From positions 1 through 64,000 of the forward strand of contig JAHBMJ010001229.1 in the NCBI GenBank assembly GCA_018398765.1: a DNA stretch of 64,000 nucleotides, written 5' to 3'. How positions within the stretch are numbered: position 1 is the stretch's first letter; each line of letters starts with the position of its first letter. A model generated the notes under the pieces. It did not search any database and was not told the DNA's origin. It worked only from the letters and a program-made list of their open reading frames with translations. Source of the stretch: Chromera velia. Its lineage: Eukaryota > Sar > Chromeraceae. The position numbers were made by a program, and so were the translations under genes. Below, in pieces: positions 48,101 to 60,004 of the stretch.

Positions 48101-50038
48101 AGAAGGAGGGAGTGATTTCATTCTGCAAGTTTCGTCTTCGTTCTTAATTGTCTCCACGAAACATCTGTGAGTAAGTGAGTCCTGCCTGGAAACTGTCTAC
48201 TTCATTTAGGAGACAGGGTCTCTCCAGCAATGAAACGGACTGTCGCTACTTTTTTGCGCTCCACTGCTCTCCTCTTCTCTTCTCTTCTGCTTGCGCTCAG
48301 TCATCCGCTCTCGGCAGAGAGAGACGCTGAGAGAGGCAGCACCTGGTGATTCTTTCGAGAGTGTGTTGGGCGAGAGTTCCAAAAATGGGCATATGCTGAT
48401 TCTTGTTCTGTGCAGACTGGCAAGAGAGTCGGGTCTTGACTACGCGATCATGAGCGGAGGCGACGTAGGACCTCTCGGGAAGGACGCGGTGAATGAAGTG
48501 AATAAGCTGTTCAAGTGGGCCAACAGCAGCAGGAGGGGTCTGATTCTGTTCGTTGATGAGGCCGATGCGTTCCTTCGTAGAGGGAGGGGGACCGAGGGGG
48601 GAATGTCTGAGGACATGAGGAACGTGCTCTCGGTTAGTCGGTTGGGTGGTTGATTGGTTGGGGTTTTGGTATGTGCACACGTCGCTTTGTGTTTTTCTTT
48701 TGTTTTCCTTTCCAGCCCTCATAGAATAAACGCTCCAGTTCGCTTTCACTTTGTCTTTTGTTGCAAAAGTGACTATCGACATTTTTTCCGTGTTTTCTCC
48801 CGACCTGAGGTGCCCGTGCCCACTTTGTCTTTCGGACTGTTGTACTCTGCTTCACTCCATTCCAACCCTTCTGGCGCTCTGCAGGCGTTCCTTGCCCACA
48901 CGGGCACTGAGAGTGACAAGTTCTGCGTCGTGATGGCCACAAACGTTCGGGACATCTTGGACAGGGTCAGTGGTGTCAGAGACAGAAAGGGAAAGGGAGA
49001 GGGAAAGGGTGCAAAATGAAGTGAACCGAGTGTTTTTGCAATCTTCCTATGCTTCCTTCTATGCTTCCTCTTGTGAAGGGATGGGTAAGGAAAGGCGTGT
49101 ACGGGAGAAGAAAGGAAGTTGCCTCCATTGACTAACTCACTGTCTCTCTCTCGCTCTCCGGCTGCGTGTTGGCCTCCCGTTCATTCTGCCGCATGCACTC
49201 CTGAGAGCAGTTTTTGCTCATGTCCTCTCTGCTAGCCGCGTGAAACTCTTCAACCCCTCGCTCACTGTGTGCTAGACGCCATCGTTCAATGCCTTCCCTG
49301 TTATGAATGGACCTTTTGTGTCCCTCTCAGTGCCTGTGCTTGTGTGTTGATATCTATATCTGTCAATGTCTGTCCGTGCAGGCGGTTCTGGATCGAATCG
49401 ACGACTCTTTCGAGTTTCCCCTTCCAGGTCTGAAGGAGCGCTCTCGAATGATCTCGATGTTCATGGAGGAGTATCTCAACAAGCCCCTCAAGTCCGGAAA
49501 GAAAATCCTCATCGACCCCTCCATCGACGAGGCCTATCTCGATAGCGTCGCAAAGAGCACAGAGGGATTCTCGGGCAGACAGCTGGCAAAGGTCGGAAGG
49601 GAAGGGGAGAAAAGAAAGAGCACAACAAAGTCTGTGGAGAGAAAGGTTTCATTTTGATAAATGAAGGCTGATCAGCGAGAAGCACCGGTGAGGTCGACAG
49701 TTTCATTCTCCATGCTTCTGCCTGTGTGTGCGTCCTCTCTTTCTCTGCCACTAGAGAGACCTTGTGGCCTCTTCTCGGTATTTTTGTGGTTTGTCTGACA
49801 AACTCTTTGTGTGTTCCTGTCTGTCCTGTCTGCACTGCAGCTCGTCATCGGATGGCAGAGCGCTGTCCTTGGAGGGTCTCAGAACATGATCCTGACGAAG
49901 AACGTTGCAGATCTGGTGTTGCAATGGAAGCTGTCCCACTGGGATGACGATGTGGACGCTCATGAGAGGAAAAGGGACCTTGGCATTTCCTCAGGGAGCA
50001 AAGCAGCAAGCCCAGTGAAGCCCGGCACTGTTGTTTAG
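45179..50038 (+). CDS. ATAD3: ATAD3-type mitochondrial AAA+ ATPase
   Basis: ATAD3 is an inner-membrane AAA+ protein that links membrane architecture and nucleoids. Hand splicing gives 12 exons: 45179-45269, 45362-45498, 45611-45738, 46088-46194, 46435-46725, 46926-47029, 47600-47735, 47947-48013, 48416-48632, 48885-48965, 49382-49591 and 49841-50038. The total is 1767 nt and 588 residues, within the usual family size. The N-terminal half is charged coiled coil ([20 protein letters not shown] through [12 protein letters not shown]), the ATAD3 signature region. A Gly/Ala-rich membrane segment follows ([18 protein letters not shown]). The AAA+ core has Walker A GAPGTGKT (residues 342-349), Walker [12 protein letters not shown] (D401, E402) and the sensor-type VVMATN. 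The C-terminus reads [16 protein letters not shown]. The start is the first of two adjacent ATGs. Confidence 0.95.
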
Positions 50039-51469
50039 AGAGAAAAGGCGGATGACACAGAGACGCAAGGGAGGCATACAGGCTTCTTGCACTTCCGTTT
50101 CCCTTCGATTGATTTTGTCCAACAGGCAGACTGCCCTTTGGAGTAGATCGATAGATCACAGGGTGTGGGTGGGGGGGGGTGAAATCTAATTTTGCTTAGA
50201 AGAAAGTAGAAGTCGATTCTTCTGTTCTCGATCTGTCAAGGCAGACAGACAAATGGAGGTGGGTTTGCCAGAGAGCAACATGGATAGATAGACAAGTGAG
50301 AATTTATTTCAGTCAGGATGAAAAAACAGACTCGCCAGGAGAAGAAAAGGGAATGAATGGGAAGAGGGCAAAGGGAAGGGAAGGGGAAGGGTCCGTAGAC
50401 GGTTTGTTGACAATGAAAAACCTTGACCCTTCAGATAGATGAGTGAGCGTGCTTTGTTTCGTTTTTGTCATCTCTCAACATCCATGCATGTATTCACGGC
50501 ATGGTTGTCCACCAGGCTTCGAAGCTTCCCTCCCCTCTCTCTACCTCCCTGGTCTCCCTTCTCTCTCTTGGGTGATGGTCGATTTCTTCACGGAGCCCTC
50601 CTCCTTCACGACTGTCTCCCGATTTCTGTAAGTAGAGCTTCTCTCCCTCCCTCGTCCTCTCCCGCATCCGCATTGAAACGATTTGGATGACGCTTTGACT
50701 GATCGATGCATGCATGTTGATCAGTGTCGGATGTATTTAGTTTGTACCGGCCCACCTATCCTACTTATCGCCAATTTCTGAAGTATTTGTGCTGTCTTGG
50801 TACATGGCTGGCTGGAAGGAATGATGAGTCGCACTACATGGCTCTTCTGAACAGTCAGAAGGTTGAGAGTATGCAGTTGTAGTACGTGCGACCTTCCAGC
50901 TGCATGAAAATACACAAAGTGACCACACCAAGCAAAAACATTCAAATAATTGAGTCAACGAATTATATGCATGCATGCATGGGCAGTTCAACAGCCGCAG
51001 TTGTGATCGACTGCCCTAGGAACTGCCACAGTGCCACTGCCCTTAATTTATCATAAGCTCACATGATCAGCTCCTAAATCCAAATTAATCAAAGTTATAC
51101 CAACAATACCATCAAAAATTGATCAAATTTTCTGTGTAAAGAAAAGTCGCCCGCAAATTTAAAAGTCTATTTAATTAATATACGTGCAACAACAAAAAAT
51201 TGAAATTTATTCTAAATTTAAATATTAAGTTAAACTTGAACTTCAGATTTTAAAATATGAGTACCCTACAGATTATATTGATTGATTGATTGATTGATTG
51301 ATATGTTCCGCCCTATAGTAACAGATACATATGTACATATAAGTAGGATACTAAGGATAGGATAGGATAGGATAGGGACATGCGAACCTGCCGCCACTTA
51401 TTCCCTTGAAGCCCTCCCGATTCGAGAATCTGACATCCAATACTTATAGACTCTCCTCAGCTTCGTTTT
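50039..51469. other. Intergenic, no gene seen
   Basis: Downstream of ATAD3. It holds a short AAGGG-rich run near 50,370-50,390, ATGCATGCATGC at about 50,970, a TTGA microsatellite at about 51,279-51,301 and a GGATA run near 51,355-51,375. It is AT-rich after about 51,050. Confidence 0.4.
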
Positions 51470-52560
51470 GTGCGTTGCTCTCTCCGTCTGCCCTGGAATT
51501 CTTTTGTCTTTCCCACCCTTGCAGCCGTTAGGCTGAGGCCTATGAGAGAGATTCTCAGTATCAGAGTGGGGGGGTATTTGAGAAATCTTTCCCTTGCGCG
51601 ATTGGCTTTGCCTCAAGCGCTGTGGGCATGCCACAGGAGGGGGGAGCTTAGGGCGTGGTCGGGGTCGGCAAAGAAGCTTGTACAACCCGTCAGTTCTGCC
51701 CTTCTTGAAGGTGAACCTGATGAGGTTGATTTTAGAACCTCAGATAGCAGGCTGAGAAGGGGGGCAAGAAGCAGAGAAGTCAACGAATGGTTGGGAGACT
51801 GGGCAAACCCGGTCTCCGTGATGGAAAGGAGAGGGGGGAGACAAGGTAGACAAGGAATGCATGGTATGTCTTTTCCTCTGTTTGCCTGCCTGACTGATTA
51901 TCAGAAGGAGAATAGAAGCAGCCAACGCTTTGTAAAACTGGTCCTAGGAAGCCTGGCGGAGGGGAAGGGGGGCTTAAGGTCTCCTTCGGTTGAATCACTT
52001 GCCAAGCAGTTCCTGGCATCCCCCGGGGCAGTTTTCCACCCTGTGTTGTGCACCGTTGTTGGAGGGGGGGCAAACCATGGGGGGAAGGTTGAATCAATTT
52101 GTAAGGCCTGTGAAGAGAAAACTTGTGAGAAACTGATTGACGACCCGATTCACCGCCTGACAACTTATGTTCGAATAGAAGTGCCGCGGGGGAGACTGAG
52201 CGATCTCTGGTATAGGCGACTTGAGCGTATGTCGATAGAAGAAGTGTGTGAGCATGGAGAGAAACAGGAGGCCCGAGGGGGTAAAGGGTTGGGGCAGGCC
52301 AAGGAGCGTGTAAGGCGGTACTTCAGAGGGATGCCAGAAAGGCCAGTGCCCTCATTGCTGCATGCCTAGGACCAGACTGATCGATCCTGGGGAGCAGCGC
52401 TTTACTAGCTAGTAGTCCTAAGGTTCGGCCGCTTTAGGCGAGCATTCGCTAGCGTGCTCCTAGCTTGCAATGTGACATGAATGCTCACAGACTGCCCTTT
52501 GCCATTGGGATACGATGGCTGGCGGGTTTAGTCACATCATCATCATCATCATCAGGATTA
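51470..52560 (+). mobile_element. Probable non-LTR retroelement 3' end with CAT-repeat tail
   Basis: A 299-residue open frame (to 52,369) has no recognised motif beyond a small Cys cluster (CKACEEKTCEKL). About 190 bp after the stop, a run of ATC/CAT units (about 52,536-52,555) ends the unit, a common form of LINE 3' tail. The frame is Arg/Gly-rich and may be the C-terminal part of a reverse transcriptase ORF. I cannot see catalytic motifs. A single-copy gene is the alternative. Confidence 0.35.
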
Positions 52561-52894
52561 ATGTTTTGGGTTGCCCCGCGGTCCTTGACTTGCACCTCGG
52601 GTCCTCGACTTGCACCACTAGGATTTTACTGGATTTAAATTTTACCTAGAATTTTACTGAATTTTAACCGTATAAATCTAGTAGACTATTGGGCTAGGAT
52701 TTTAAATTTAAGAATCTGCTAAAATCCTAGCTAAAATTTAGGTTCGATTTAATTATGTTATAATCAAACGGATTGGTTCCCCTTCCTTCTTTGCGACAGT
52801 TCCCCTTTCGTTTTTCAATCTAGTTTTCAATTCATCTCATTTTTAATGCAAAAACGTCACTTTCAATCCGCGGTGATGCACCCTTCAGGTAAGG

Positions 52895-54110
52895 AAGGCG
52901 CCGGAGACTAGGCCAGTGAAGCAATGCATGGTACAGGCATACACTTCTTCAAGGGGTGATCAAGCCAAGAAGAACGGCCGAAATGAAAAAGTCTTGCAGT
53001 ACAACCAAGATCAGAACGACAACATTCCATGTTGAACGATAATGCATGGCACGACCATAGACTTCTAAAACGGGTGATGCGGGGTGATCAAGTCAAGCAG
53101 AACCGACAGGACAAAGACTGTCACGAAATTTCCGAAATTCAATCCGACCAGCAATCCACCAATGGACCACCATGAACGAACATTACAATAATGCTGAAAT
53201 TCTTCGGCACGTCGTCGGATCAAAGAAGAACAAAAAGGAAACGCAATGATTCTCCTCCTTCAACCTCACAGCTACGGCGCTGACAGGGATGTACACACAA
53301 CAGCTGCGATCATCAACTGCGAGCATGCGGTGAAGGACCAGGGAGGAACAAGTGCATTGAGCAGCAACATGACTATGAACTTGGAGACAAAGTCAGAAGG
53401 TAACGGTGTGGAAGACACAAAAGTTGTTCAACAAGATGTGGGTGGCGCGGAGAGTGAACAAACGGATAGATGTTGCATGACCGCGGTGGCAGTTGCAGTG
53501 GCGGCGAAACAACATCTCAGTCATTACAACGGGAAGCCTTAGGGCGGGAGTAGATGATTTCCTCAGTTCTTCACAAAGTAGTAGTAGCGGTAGTTGTGGT
53601 AGTTGTAGGCGTTATAGACGAGTTGGCAGTTGTTCCAAGAGGAAGACGTCGGGGAGACGACAGAAGTTGGCGATAGATGTTGACGGCGGTGACAGTGGCG
53701 GTGGTGGGGAAGAATGCAACAGGAAAGCATGCAACAGCGCAGTCATGAACATGCAGCGGGAGAGGCCGGACTCCTCAACTCATCCAGGGAGGGAGGTAGC
53801 CGCCGTTCCTGACGAGCTGGTAGTGGAAGTAGCAGTGACGGAGTCCGCACTCAGCGGTGTTGGAGCAACCGCCAGCCCACTGGCAACGCATGGTGTTGAG
53901 GGTGAAAAGAAGTGAAGGAGAAGTAACAAGAACGGTAAGTCAGAGGCCGGTAGGCGTCAGAGGAGTTGATCGATGTTTTGTCTCCGTTGAGGGAACAGTT
54001 TGAGAGCTGAAGGAGCGACCAATGACAAGTAAATTTTTGGTGGAACAACGTCAACGTGCATGAAGACGAAAAACTCTTCTTTCAGGTGCATGGGGAAATG
54101 TGGGTTTGGG
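52895..54110. mobile_element. Single-arm relative of the foldback element
   Basis: Reading left to right this matches the reverse complement of about 39,130-38,110. Landmarks are TAATGCATGGC, AAGTCAAGCAGAACCG, GATCATCAACTGCGAGCATG, the mini-ORF and AGAGGAGTTGATCGATGTTT. It is nearly identical to the right arm around the mini-ORF, which suggests a recent copy event. The second arm is missing or diverged beyond recognition. Confidence 0.65.
53775..53891 (-). CDS. 38-residue Cys/His mini-protein, third copy
   Basis: Almost identical to the 38,307 copy, with the same Cys/His spacing and length and the ending WMS in place of WMG. The plus-strand frame over it (53,493-53,915) is also open. Confidence 0.4.
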   Translation of the reverse strand: MRCQWAGGCSNTAECGLRHCYFHYQLVRNGGYLPPWMS

Positions 54111-56119
54111 TTTGGATGCAACTGCATGTGCATTGCGTGCAACAGTGCCGCGCAACTTCGATCGAGCGCGTCGATTAATGCATGCATGCAAGAAACCCAG
54201 ACCCATGCAAACGTACGAGCTGAAGGCATCAGGCAAGACTCCATGCAACACTGCAACACCGCGATTCTCTCTGACATGCAAGATGCCTTTTTCAGTGACA
54301 CAAGGTCAAATTCGACTTTGACAGTCCAGCCATCAACCCTTTTACTTCAAATCTTTTGTCACGAAGCAAAGGCACACACATGCCCATGTTCCTTCTCGGT
54401 GGATTTTGTGGGAAGGACAGCTTTGGCCCACACCATTTCTCTGCTTTTTTTGTTCGCGGCCAGCAAGTGGTCATTTGCACTCACTGCGGGCAACGCAGAG
54501 AGGACATCTTGAGCATGGAGGATAAGACAAGACTGCTCTGCCCTGCTTACGGAAATGGCAACTACATTGTCTGAGTAGACCCGTTGCTCAAATGTTGTGT
54601 CAAATCTGTGGATTTCTTCATGATCGTTGTTTGACGTGGAGTCTCAATCTCTTTTTCTAACAATGGGTGCACCATTTCACCGTTCCCCTTGATATAAACC
54701 GTTTCCTTGCTCATGACATGGAAAATCACAGTCAACCAGTGTATGTGGACGTCTGCTGCGAGTGCAGTCTACCGGCCATTTGAATTAAGAACAAGGAGTC
54801 TCCGTTTGAGAACACGACTGGCAGTTCCAGCTAGAGTTCCAGAGTACCTCAGACCATTACAGCAACAGTGCTGTCGCCGTCTACACTTCTGGTCGGCCGG
54901 CAAACTTTGTAAGAAAGGATGTGGAGAAAGGGGGCAGCGTGCATTTGTCAACGATGCGGTCGACTGAAAGAGACTTCAGGTTTCATGCAATCAGAATTCG
55001 TTTTTGTGACAGAGTCTTTACATGCTTACCCAATGAGACTGAATGGCATGCATTGAGTTTGGTGAAAGCTTCAAGGGCAGCTCAGACATGGATATGAGTT
55101 GAGGACAGCCAGACATGGGTGAATGCATAGGTCCTTGGCGTCACTGAATGAACGTTGTCGGGTTCAACGATGTCTTTGCATGAACGACGTGTCAAGCTTT
55201 CTTTCCACTGGGTGTTTTCTTATCAATTCATACCTCGTCCTCAAGCCATGCTCCATCCTCGAGAGGTACTTCGCGGTTGCATGTCTTCAAATCGAAACCT
55301 TCATTATTCTTTAATGTCCCTCTCTCGTTCAGTGCTACATTTTCGAGTAAATTTCTTCTCTGAACACGAATGGCATTCACGCTTCTCACACTGCCCCCTC
55401 AATGGCCCGAGCGCTGGCCACATCTCAAGCGAGAGACCCCATCATCAGCTGGAAGTTGCATTGCGCGCAGATTTGATTGGTTCATGATGGATGGATGGAT
55501 GGATGGATGGATGGATGGATGGATGGATGGATGGATGGATGGATGAATGAATGGATGAAAGGATGGATGGTTCGTGGTTCAAGCTGGTCAGATAGCAACT
55601 TCAAAAGGCCCTGGCCAACCCGTGTCTGACATGCAACTGGCTATTTATATAGTCATTCGGAACACTAAGTTATTCTGTCCAAAAGGTAACTGTTCTACTT
55701 TAACACAGCTCAATTTTGTACTTCAATGCTTATAGTACTAGCAGCTGGTACTACTAGTGGTACTGTCAGTGTAAGCTACTGTGTAACCGGGTCTATTTTT
55801 ATGTTAAAATTCCCTACCTAGTAGATTCTCTAGTAAGTTCTATGCTAGGTTCTATGCAAGGTTTTTTGCTCGATCAGTTACTGACAGTTAATAGGTTTTA
55901 TCCAGTTAGTATCGTATATTCAAAGCAACCTAGAAAGCAACTTTAAGCCTAAAAATTATAAGTTCAATTAAAATAAATGAAATCACTCACCATTGTTACG
56001 TGAATTTTACTGGGTAGAAGAGTTTTTGATCAAATTATGATTCCTATCCTATGATAAATTGATAATATGATTCAAATAAATAATTTATCAGAAATTTTTC
56101 CTAACATTTACTACATAAA
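54111..56119. other. Intergenic, no gene supported
   Basis: Several modest frames (for example 54,356-54,574, with CTHCGQRRED, and 54,707-54,967, with a few Cys) lack splice structure or recognised motifs. They may be remnants of an element adjoining the foldback arm. A GGAT microsatellite fills about 55,484-55,572, after which the DNA is AT-rich. Confidence 0.35.
55484..55572. repeat. GGAT tetranucleotide microsatellite
   Basis: About 20 GGAT units with a few GAAT variants at the right end. Confidence 0.9.
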
Positions 56120-56383
56120 CTAGGCTTTGCACTCCATAAATAAAAGAAAAAAAAAGAAAGTTTCCAATCTTTTATTTTTTTTTATTTATCAACTGAAAAG
56201 TATATATATGGTTTTCAATGCAACACTCGATGCAACACCCCATGTAACACTCTTGCAACACTTGAACAACAGTTGTTTACCTATTGAATGTCATGATAAA
56301 TAAATAAAAAACTCATTTAAAAAAAACTTTTTCTTTTCTTTTATTTTTTTTTTATGTAGTGCGCCGCTAAGTGCGGAGCCTAA
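56120..56383. mobile_element. MITE-like element, CTAGGC family, copy C
   Basis: The left end reads CTAGGCTTTGCACTCCATAA and the right end, reverse-complemented, reads TTAGGCTCCGCAC followed by a CATAAAAAA stretch. Inside each end is a purine-rich A/G run. The interior has a GCAACAC repeat (about 56,219-56,265). It is about 264 bp and non-coding. Confidence 0.5.
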
Positions 56384-57428
56384 CAGTGTTAACACACAAA
56401 AGAATTGAGATTGATGAATTTTTGTTCATAACTTTGAACTTAAAACTTTGAAGTCTAGTTTAAAGTTTTGTAAGGCTTATGATTTCTATAATGAATCTAT
56501 GAAATTATTGAATGAACAAATTTAGAACAATGATCCATGCATATTTTGAGTTTGCTAGATTCGATTGATGTAAACAGCGTAGCTCTTTCCTTTCCGAAAT
56601 TTCGCTCAGGCTCCTTCCCTTCCCCCACCCCCTCCCTCTCACAGGCCTCTGTGTGTGGTGGGTGGGGGTGGGGGGGCGCAAGTGTGTCCAAGTATGCCTT
56701 GCGAACCCCTCCACAGCCAGCAATACAAGCGGACAAGAAGGGGCGCCAAAAATAATTTTCTACCATTGAGCTTACTGTGAGACTGCATGCACAGGCGAGG
56801 TCTTTCTTTTATTTCCACAGTCCAGTTCCTTCATTCTCTTTCTCTCTCCATGTCCTCCCGGCGAGAGGAAAGGCAGAGGGGTGACACTTTGTCACCAGCA
56901 ATAATCACACTCCAGCGTCCTTCCGTTTAAATATAATCGGAGCGCAACGATCCCTCAAGCCGGCTGCTTCCATTGCTGAGTCAAAAACAGGGAACGAACG
57001 CCGCATATACAAGAAACAACCAAAAGACACCCCACAACAACGTCACAGAAGACCGACGGCTCTACGAAGAATTTTGACGTGACATCAAACGATTTGGAAC
57101 GCCTTCAGAACCCGTTCTATCTCTTCCCCCCCGCACCTCCGTCTCTTCCTTCCTTCCTTCCTTCCTTCCTTCCTTCCCTCCTTCCTTCCTTCCTTCCTTC
57201 CTTCCCTCCTTCCTTCCTTCCTTCCTTCCTTCCTTCCCTCCTTCCTTCCTTCCTTCCTTCCTTTCCCCTTCTTCCTTTCCTTCCGCCCTTCCTTCTTTCC
57301 TTTCTTCCTTCCTCCCTCCCTCCCGCCCTCCCTTTTTTCTCCTCAATTCATTCTTTCTTTTATTCCTCCCTCCCTCGTACTTCTCTGTGCCTAAAGTCCC
57401 TCAGCCGCTCGGTCCTCCCTCTCATCCA
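56384..57428. other. Intergenic with a long CCTT microsatellite
   Basis: No gene. A CCTT array with CCCT variants runs from about 57,145 to 57,270 and grades into CCCTCC-rich sequence to about 57,380. It ends just downstream of the sulfotransferase stop. Confidence 0.6.
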
Positions 57429-59679
57429 TCAGTCGTCCCTGAGGTCCTCTGGAAAGCGCTCCAGGTATTTACTGAAACGCTGCCGCAGAGAATGGGGGTC
57501 CGTGAGGCCCTCCACTGGCTTCAGATCTCGTGCCTTCCTCATCTTCCTGGATGCAAACTCAGACAGAGCCTCCACGTGACCCTCCTCTATCTCACCGCCT
57601 ATCGAGGAAAGGAGACGGGAGATGGCCCCAACCGGATCCGTCCGTAAATCCTCCGAGTTGACATCCACAAAGTGCACTCTCTTCTCCTTCTCTGCCTCCA
57701 AACGAGCTCTGAATTCTGAATACTGCTCGAGTCCCATCGCCATGTTCTCCACTATTGCTCTCTGCACCTCGATATCATTCCCATGAATCCACGAGGTCAG
57801 AGCCTCCGAGAGCTCCCGATGCACAACCACAACCACTGCACCCGGGTAGACGTCCGCGATCCTGTTGAGGTTGCCGTAGTGAATGGGGTCTTTGAAAACC
57901 CAACCGCGACGGGGAGGGGAGGTTTGGAACTCGAGCAGACGGGCAGCCAGCTTGTGGAGCTCGTGGGCGTCGTTGAATTTTTCGCCTTGATACGTCCGAG
58001 ACAGGTACCAGGTGAGTGCGGCCCGCAAAGCCGGGTCCTCCTCACATTCCTTTTGGAACCACGGATCCGCTTCGCGTGAGCCTATCACCTGTGCCCACAT
58101 CCCTCCCGCCTGGAGAATTTGCACACACTCTGCTGGGTGGAGTGGCTCCAGATCTGCGTATCTGGGGTCTTCAACTCTGCCGGGCTTACCGCTTTTGAAG
58201 CGCTCGATGCGTTCTGAAAGCGAGATGTGGCCTGCAGGCAAAGCCGATGCTCCCACAAACAAGACATACACCACCCACGATACCGCGACACCGAGAAAGG
58301 GAGGAAGAGAGCAGCGGGTCCAATCGGCAAGCGGAAGGAAGGAAGGAAGGAAGCAAGAAAGGAAGGAAGCAAGAAAGGAAGGAAGCAAGGAAGGAAGGAA
58401 GCAAGAAAGGAAGGGAGGAAGGAAGGAAGCAAGAAAGGAAGGGAGGAAGGAAGAAATGGAAGGTGGATGCCATCACTCGATCGATTGCAGATCAATGAAA
58501 CGTCACAGACTTCTAGCAGCTACAGGCAGCGGCGTTGGAGGGTGGAGGCAGACACGCGCACAGAGGGGGGGGAAGGGACTACACAGAGACTCCAGGGAAA
58601 AATGGCGAGAAGAAAGAAGGGCTGGCGTGAGGTGAAGAAGCAGAGAGATTGAAGAGTAGCGCTCAGGCAACAGAAAACCCCCCCCCACACAGACCCCGCC
58701 TACCTGCCGGAAAGGAAAACTCCCAGTTCAAAGGGGTGCGGAATCCCGGGCCGGCAGCAAGCAGATTCTGGAGGAGCGACGTGCCTGGTGGAGAAGAAGT
58801 GGATCAATGAGAATGTTGAAGGTTCAAGTAGAATATCGTGTCTTGATTTTCGAGACTTTCTCAGAAGAGTCATGACACAAAAAAAGAGGCACCCAATCAA
58901 ATGAAACCGCTCCAACTCTTTCTGCCTCCCTCGATCTGGCTCTGTCCCCCCGACCATCCATACCTACAGTAGCAGGCTGACGTACCTGATCTAGGGACTC
59001 CTGTGATGAATACAGGGGGGAGCTCTCCGGACAGACGGACTTCCCTCGACACCCCTCCTTTGTCTATGGGGAGATCCCGAAGCAATGCCTCGTGGTAGAC
59101 GAGGAAAGCCTCTATCAGTCGTGACAGAAACCAGTAAGCAAAGCTTCGGTCTGCATCCATAAGCACTGGCCTGAGCATGCTGTTGAAGTCGAGACCGGCG
59201 TACAATTCGAAAAGACGGTCCATAACTGGAGTCATCAGAAAGGCAGCCTGCACTCCTGCATCCGAAGCGAAGTACCTCCGCAGTCTGCCCAAGAGCACGG
59301 ACCGTTGATCTTCAGACAGTTTGTCGCTGTGATCGTTGTATATGATTCCGAATTTATCAACCACAGCGAAGGGGGAAGACAGCTCTGATAGCAGAGGAGG
59401 GAGGATGCTCTGATGGGCATATTCGGGGCGCTGGTGGTAGCTGCAGCCGCTCCCGTCAGTTTCGTCGGCGTAGCAGAAATCCCGGTCCTCGGAGCCTGCA
59501 GCCAGGCAGTTGGGATCCCCACAGAATTGCTCATGAATAGGCACCGAGCGTTGCTGATGCTCCTCACAGCACCAGTGGACCTTCCCACACTTGGGGCACC
59601 CGAATTTTGTCTCCGCCGTCTCCTGACCACAGTAGCCGCAGAGCGATTGCTGCTGAGGGCGGGCGAATTCACCCAACAT
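57429..59679 (-). CDS. MYND zinc finger-sulfotransferase fusion protein
   Basis: Three exons on the minus strand (59679-58986, 58784-58704 and 58231-57429) give 1578 nt and 525 residues, in phase. Residues 14-53 form a MYND-type finger: C14, C17, C28, C31, C37, H41, H49 and C53, with His in place of the usual sixth Cys. The C-terminal two thirds is a sulfotransferase that would use PAPS. The 5'-phosphosulfate loop is VFITGVPRSGTSLLQNLL, split by intron 1. The 3'-phosphate-binding region is near KDPIHYGNLNRIADVYPGA and VVVVHRELSEALTSW. The acceptor substrate is unknown. The open frame extends upstream to 59,823, so the start may be earlier and could add a hydrophobic N-terminus (PLILWCLFAML). 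Intron 2 holds a GGAA microsatellite. Confidence 0.82.
58335..58460. repeat. GGAA/GCAA microsatellite in sulfotransferase intron 2
   Basis: Degenerate GGAA units with periodic GCAAGAAA interruptions. Lys/Glu-rich or Pro/Ser-rich frames across it are artefacts. Confidence 0.85.
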
Positions 59680-60004
59680 AGCGAACAAACACCAGAGGAT
59701 CAGGGGATTCACCGGCCTTGATACAGACACGATTTGATAAACCGTTGCGTCTTGAAAGCAAGGCCACGTGCTCTTCTGTGATACTGATAAAGGGAGACGG
59801 AGACAGGAAGAAGTCAAAAGCACCAGTCAGACTTTGCGACGATCACACTGCACTTGAGTCTAACTCTAAAAGAGGTCACACAATGCAAGCACCGAAAAAA
59901 CGATGGAAGCGCGGAGCTGTGCATGTGTTCCTACAATATATATGTAGAGCGAGTGGCTTTTCTTAATTCAGACACAACTCAATTGGCGTTCGAATTGGCC
60001 CGGA

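Noticed and set aside
57079-57579. Plus-strand Pro/Ser/Phe-rich frame
   Set aside because: It is a translated CCTT array that overlaps the real minus-strand sulfotransferase exon.
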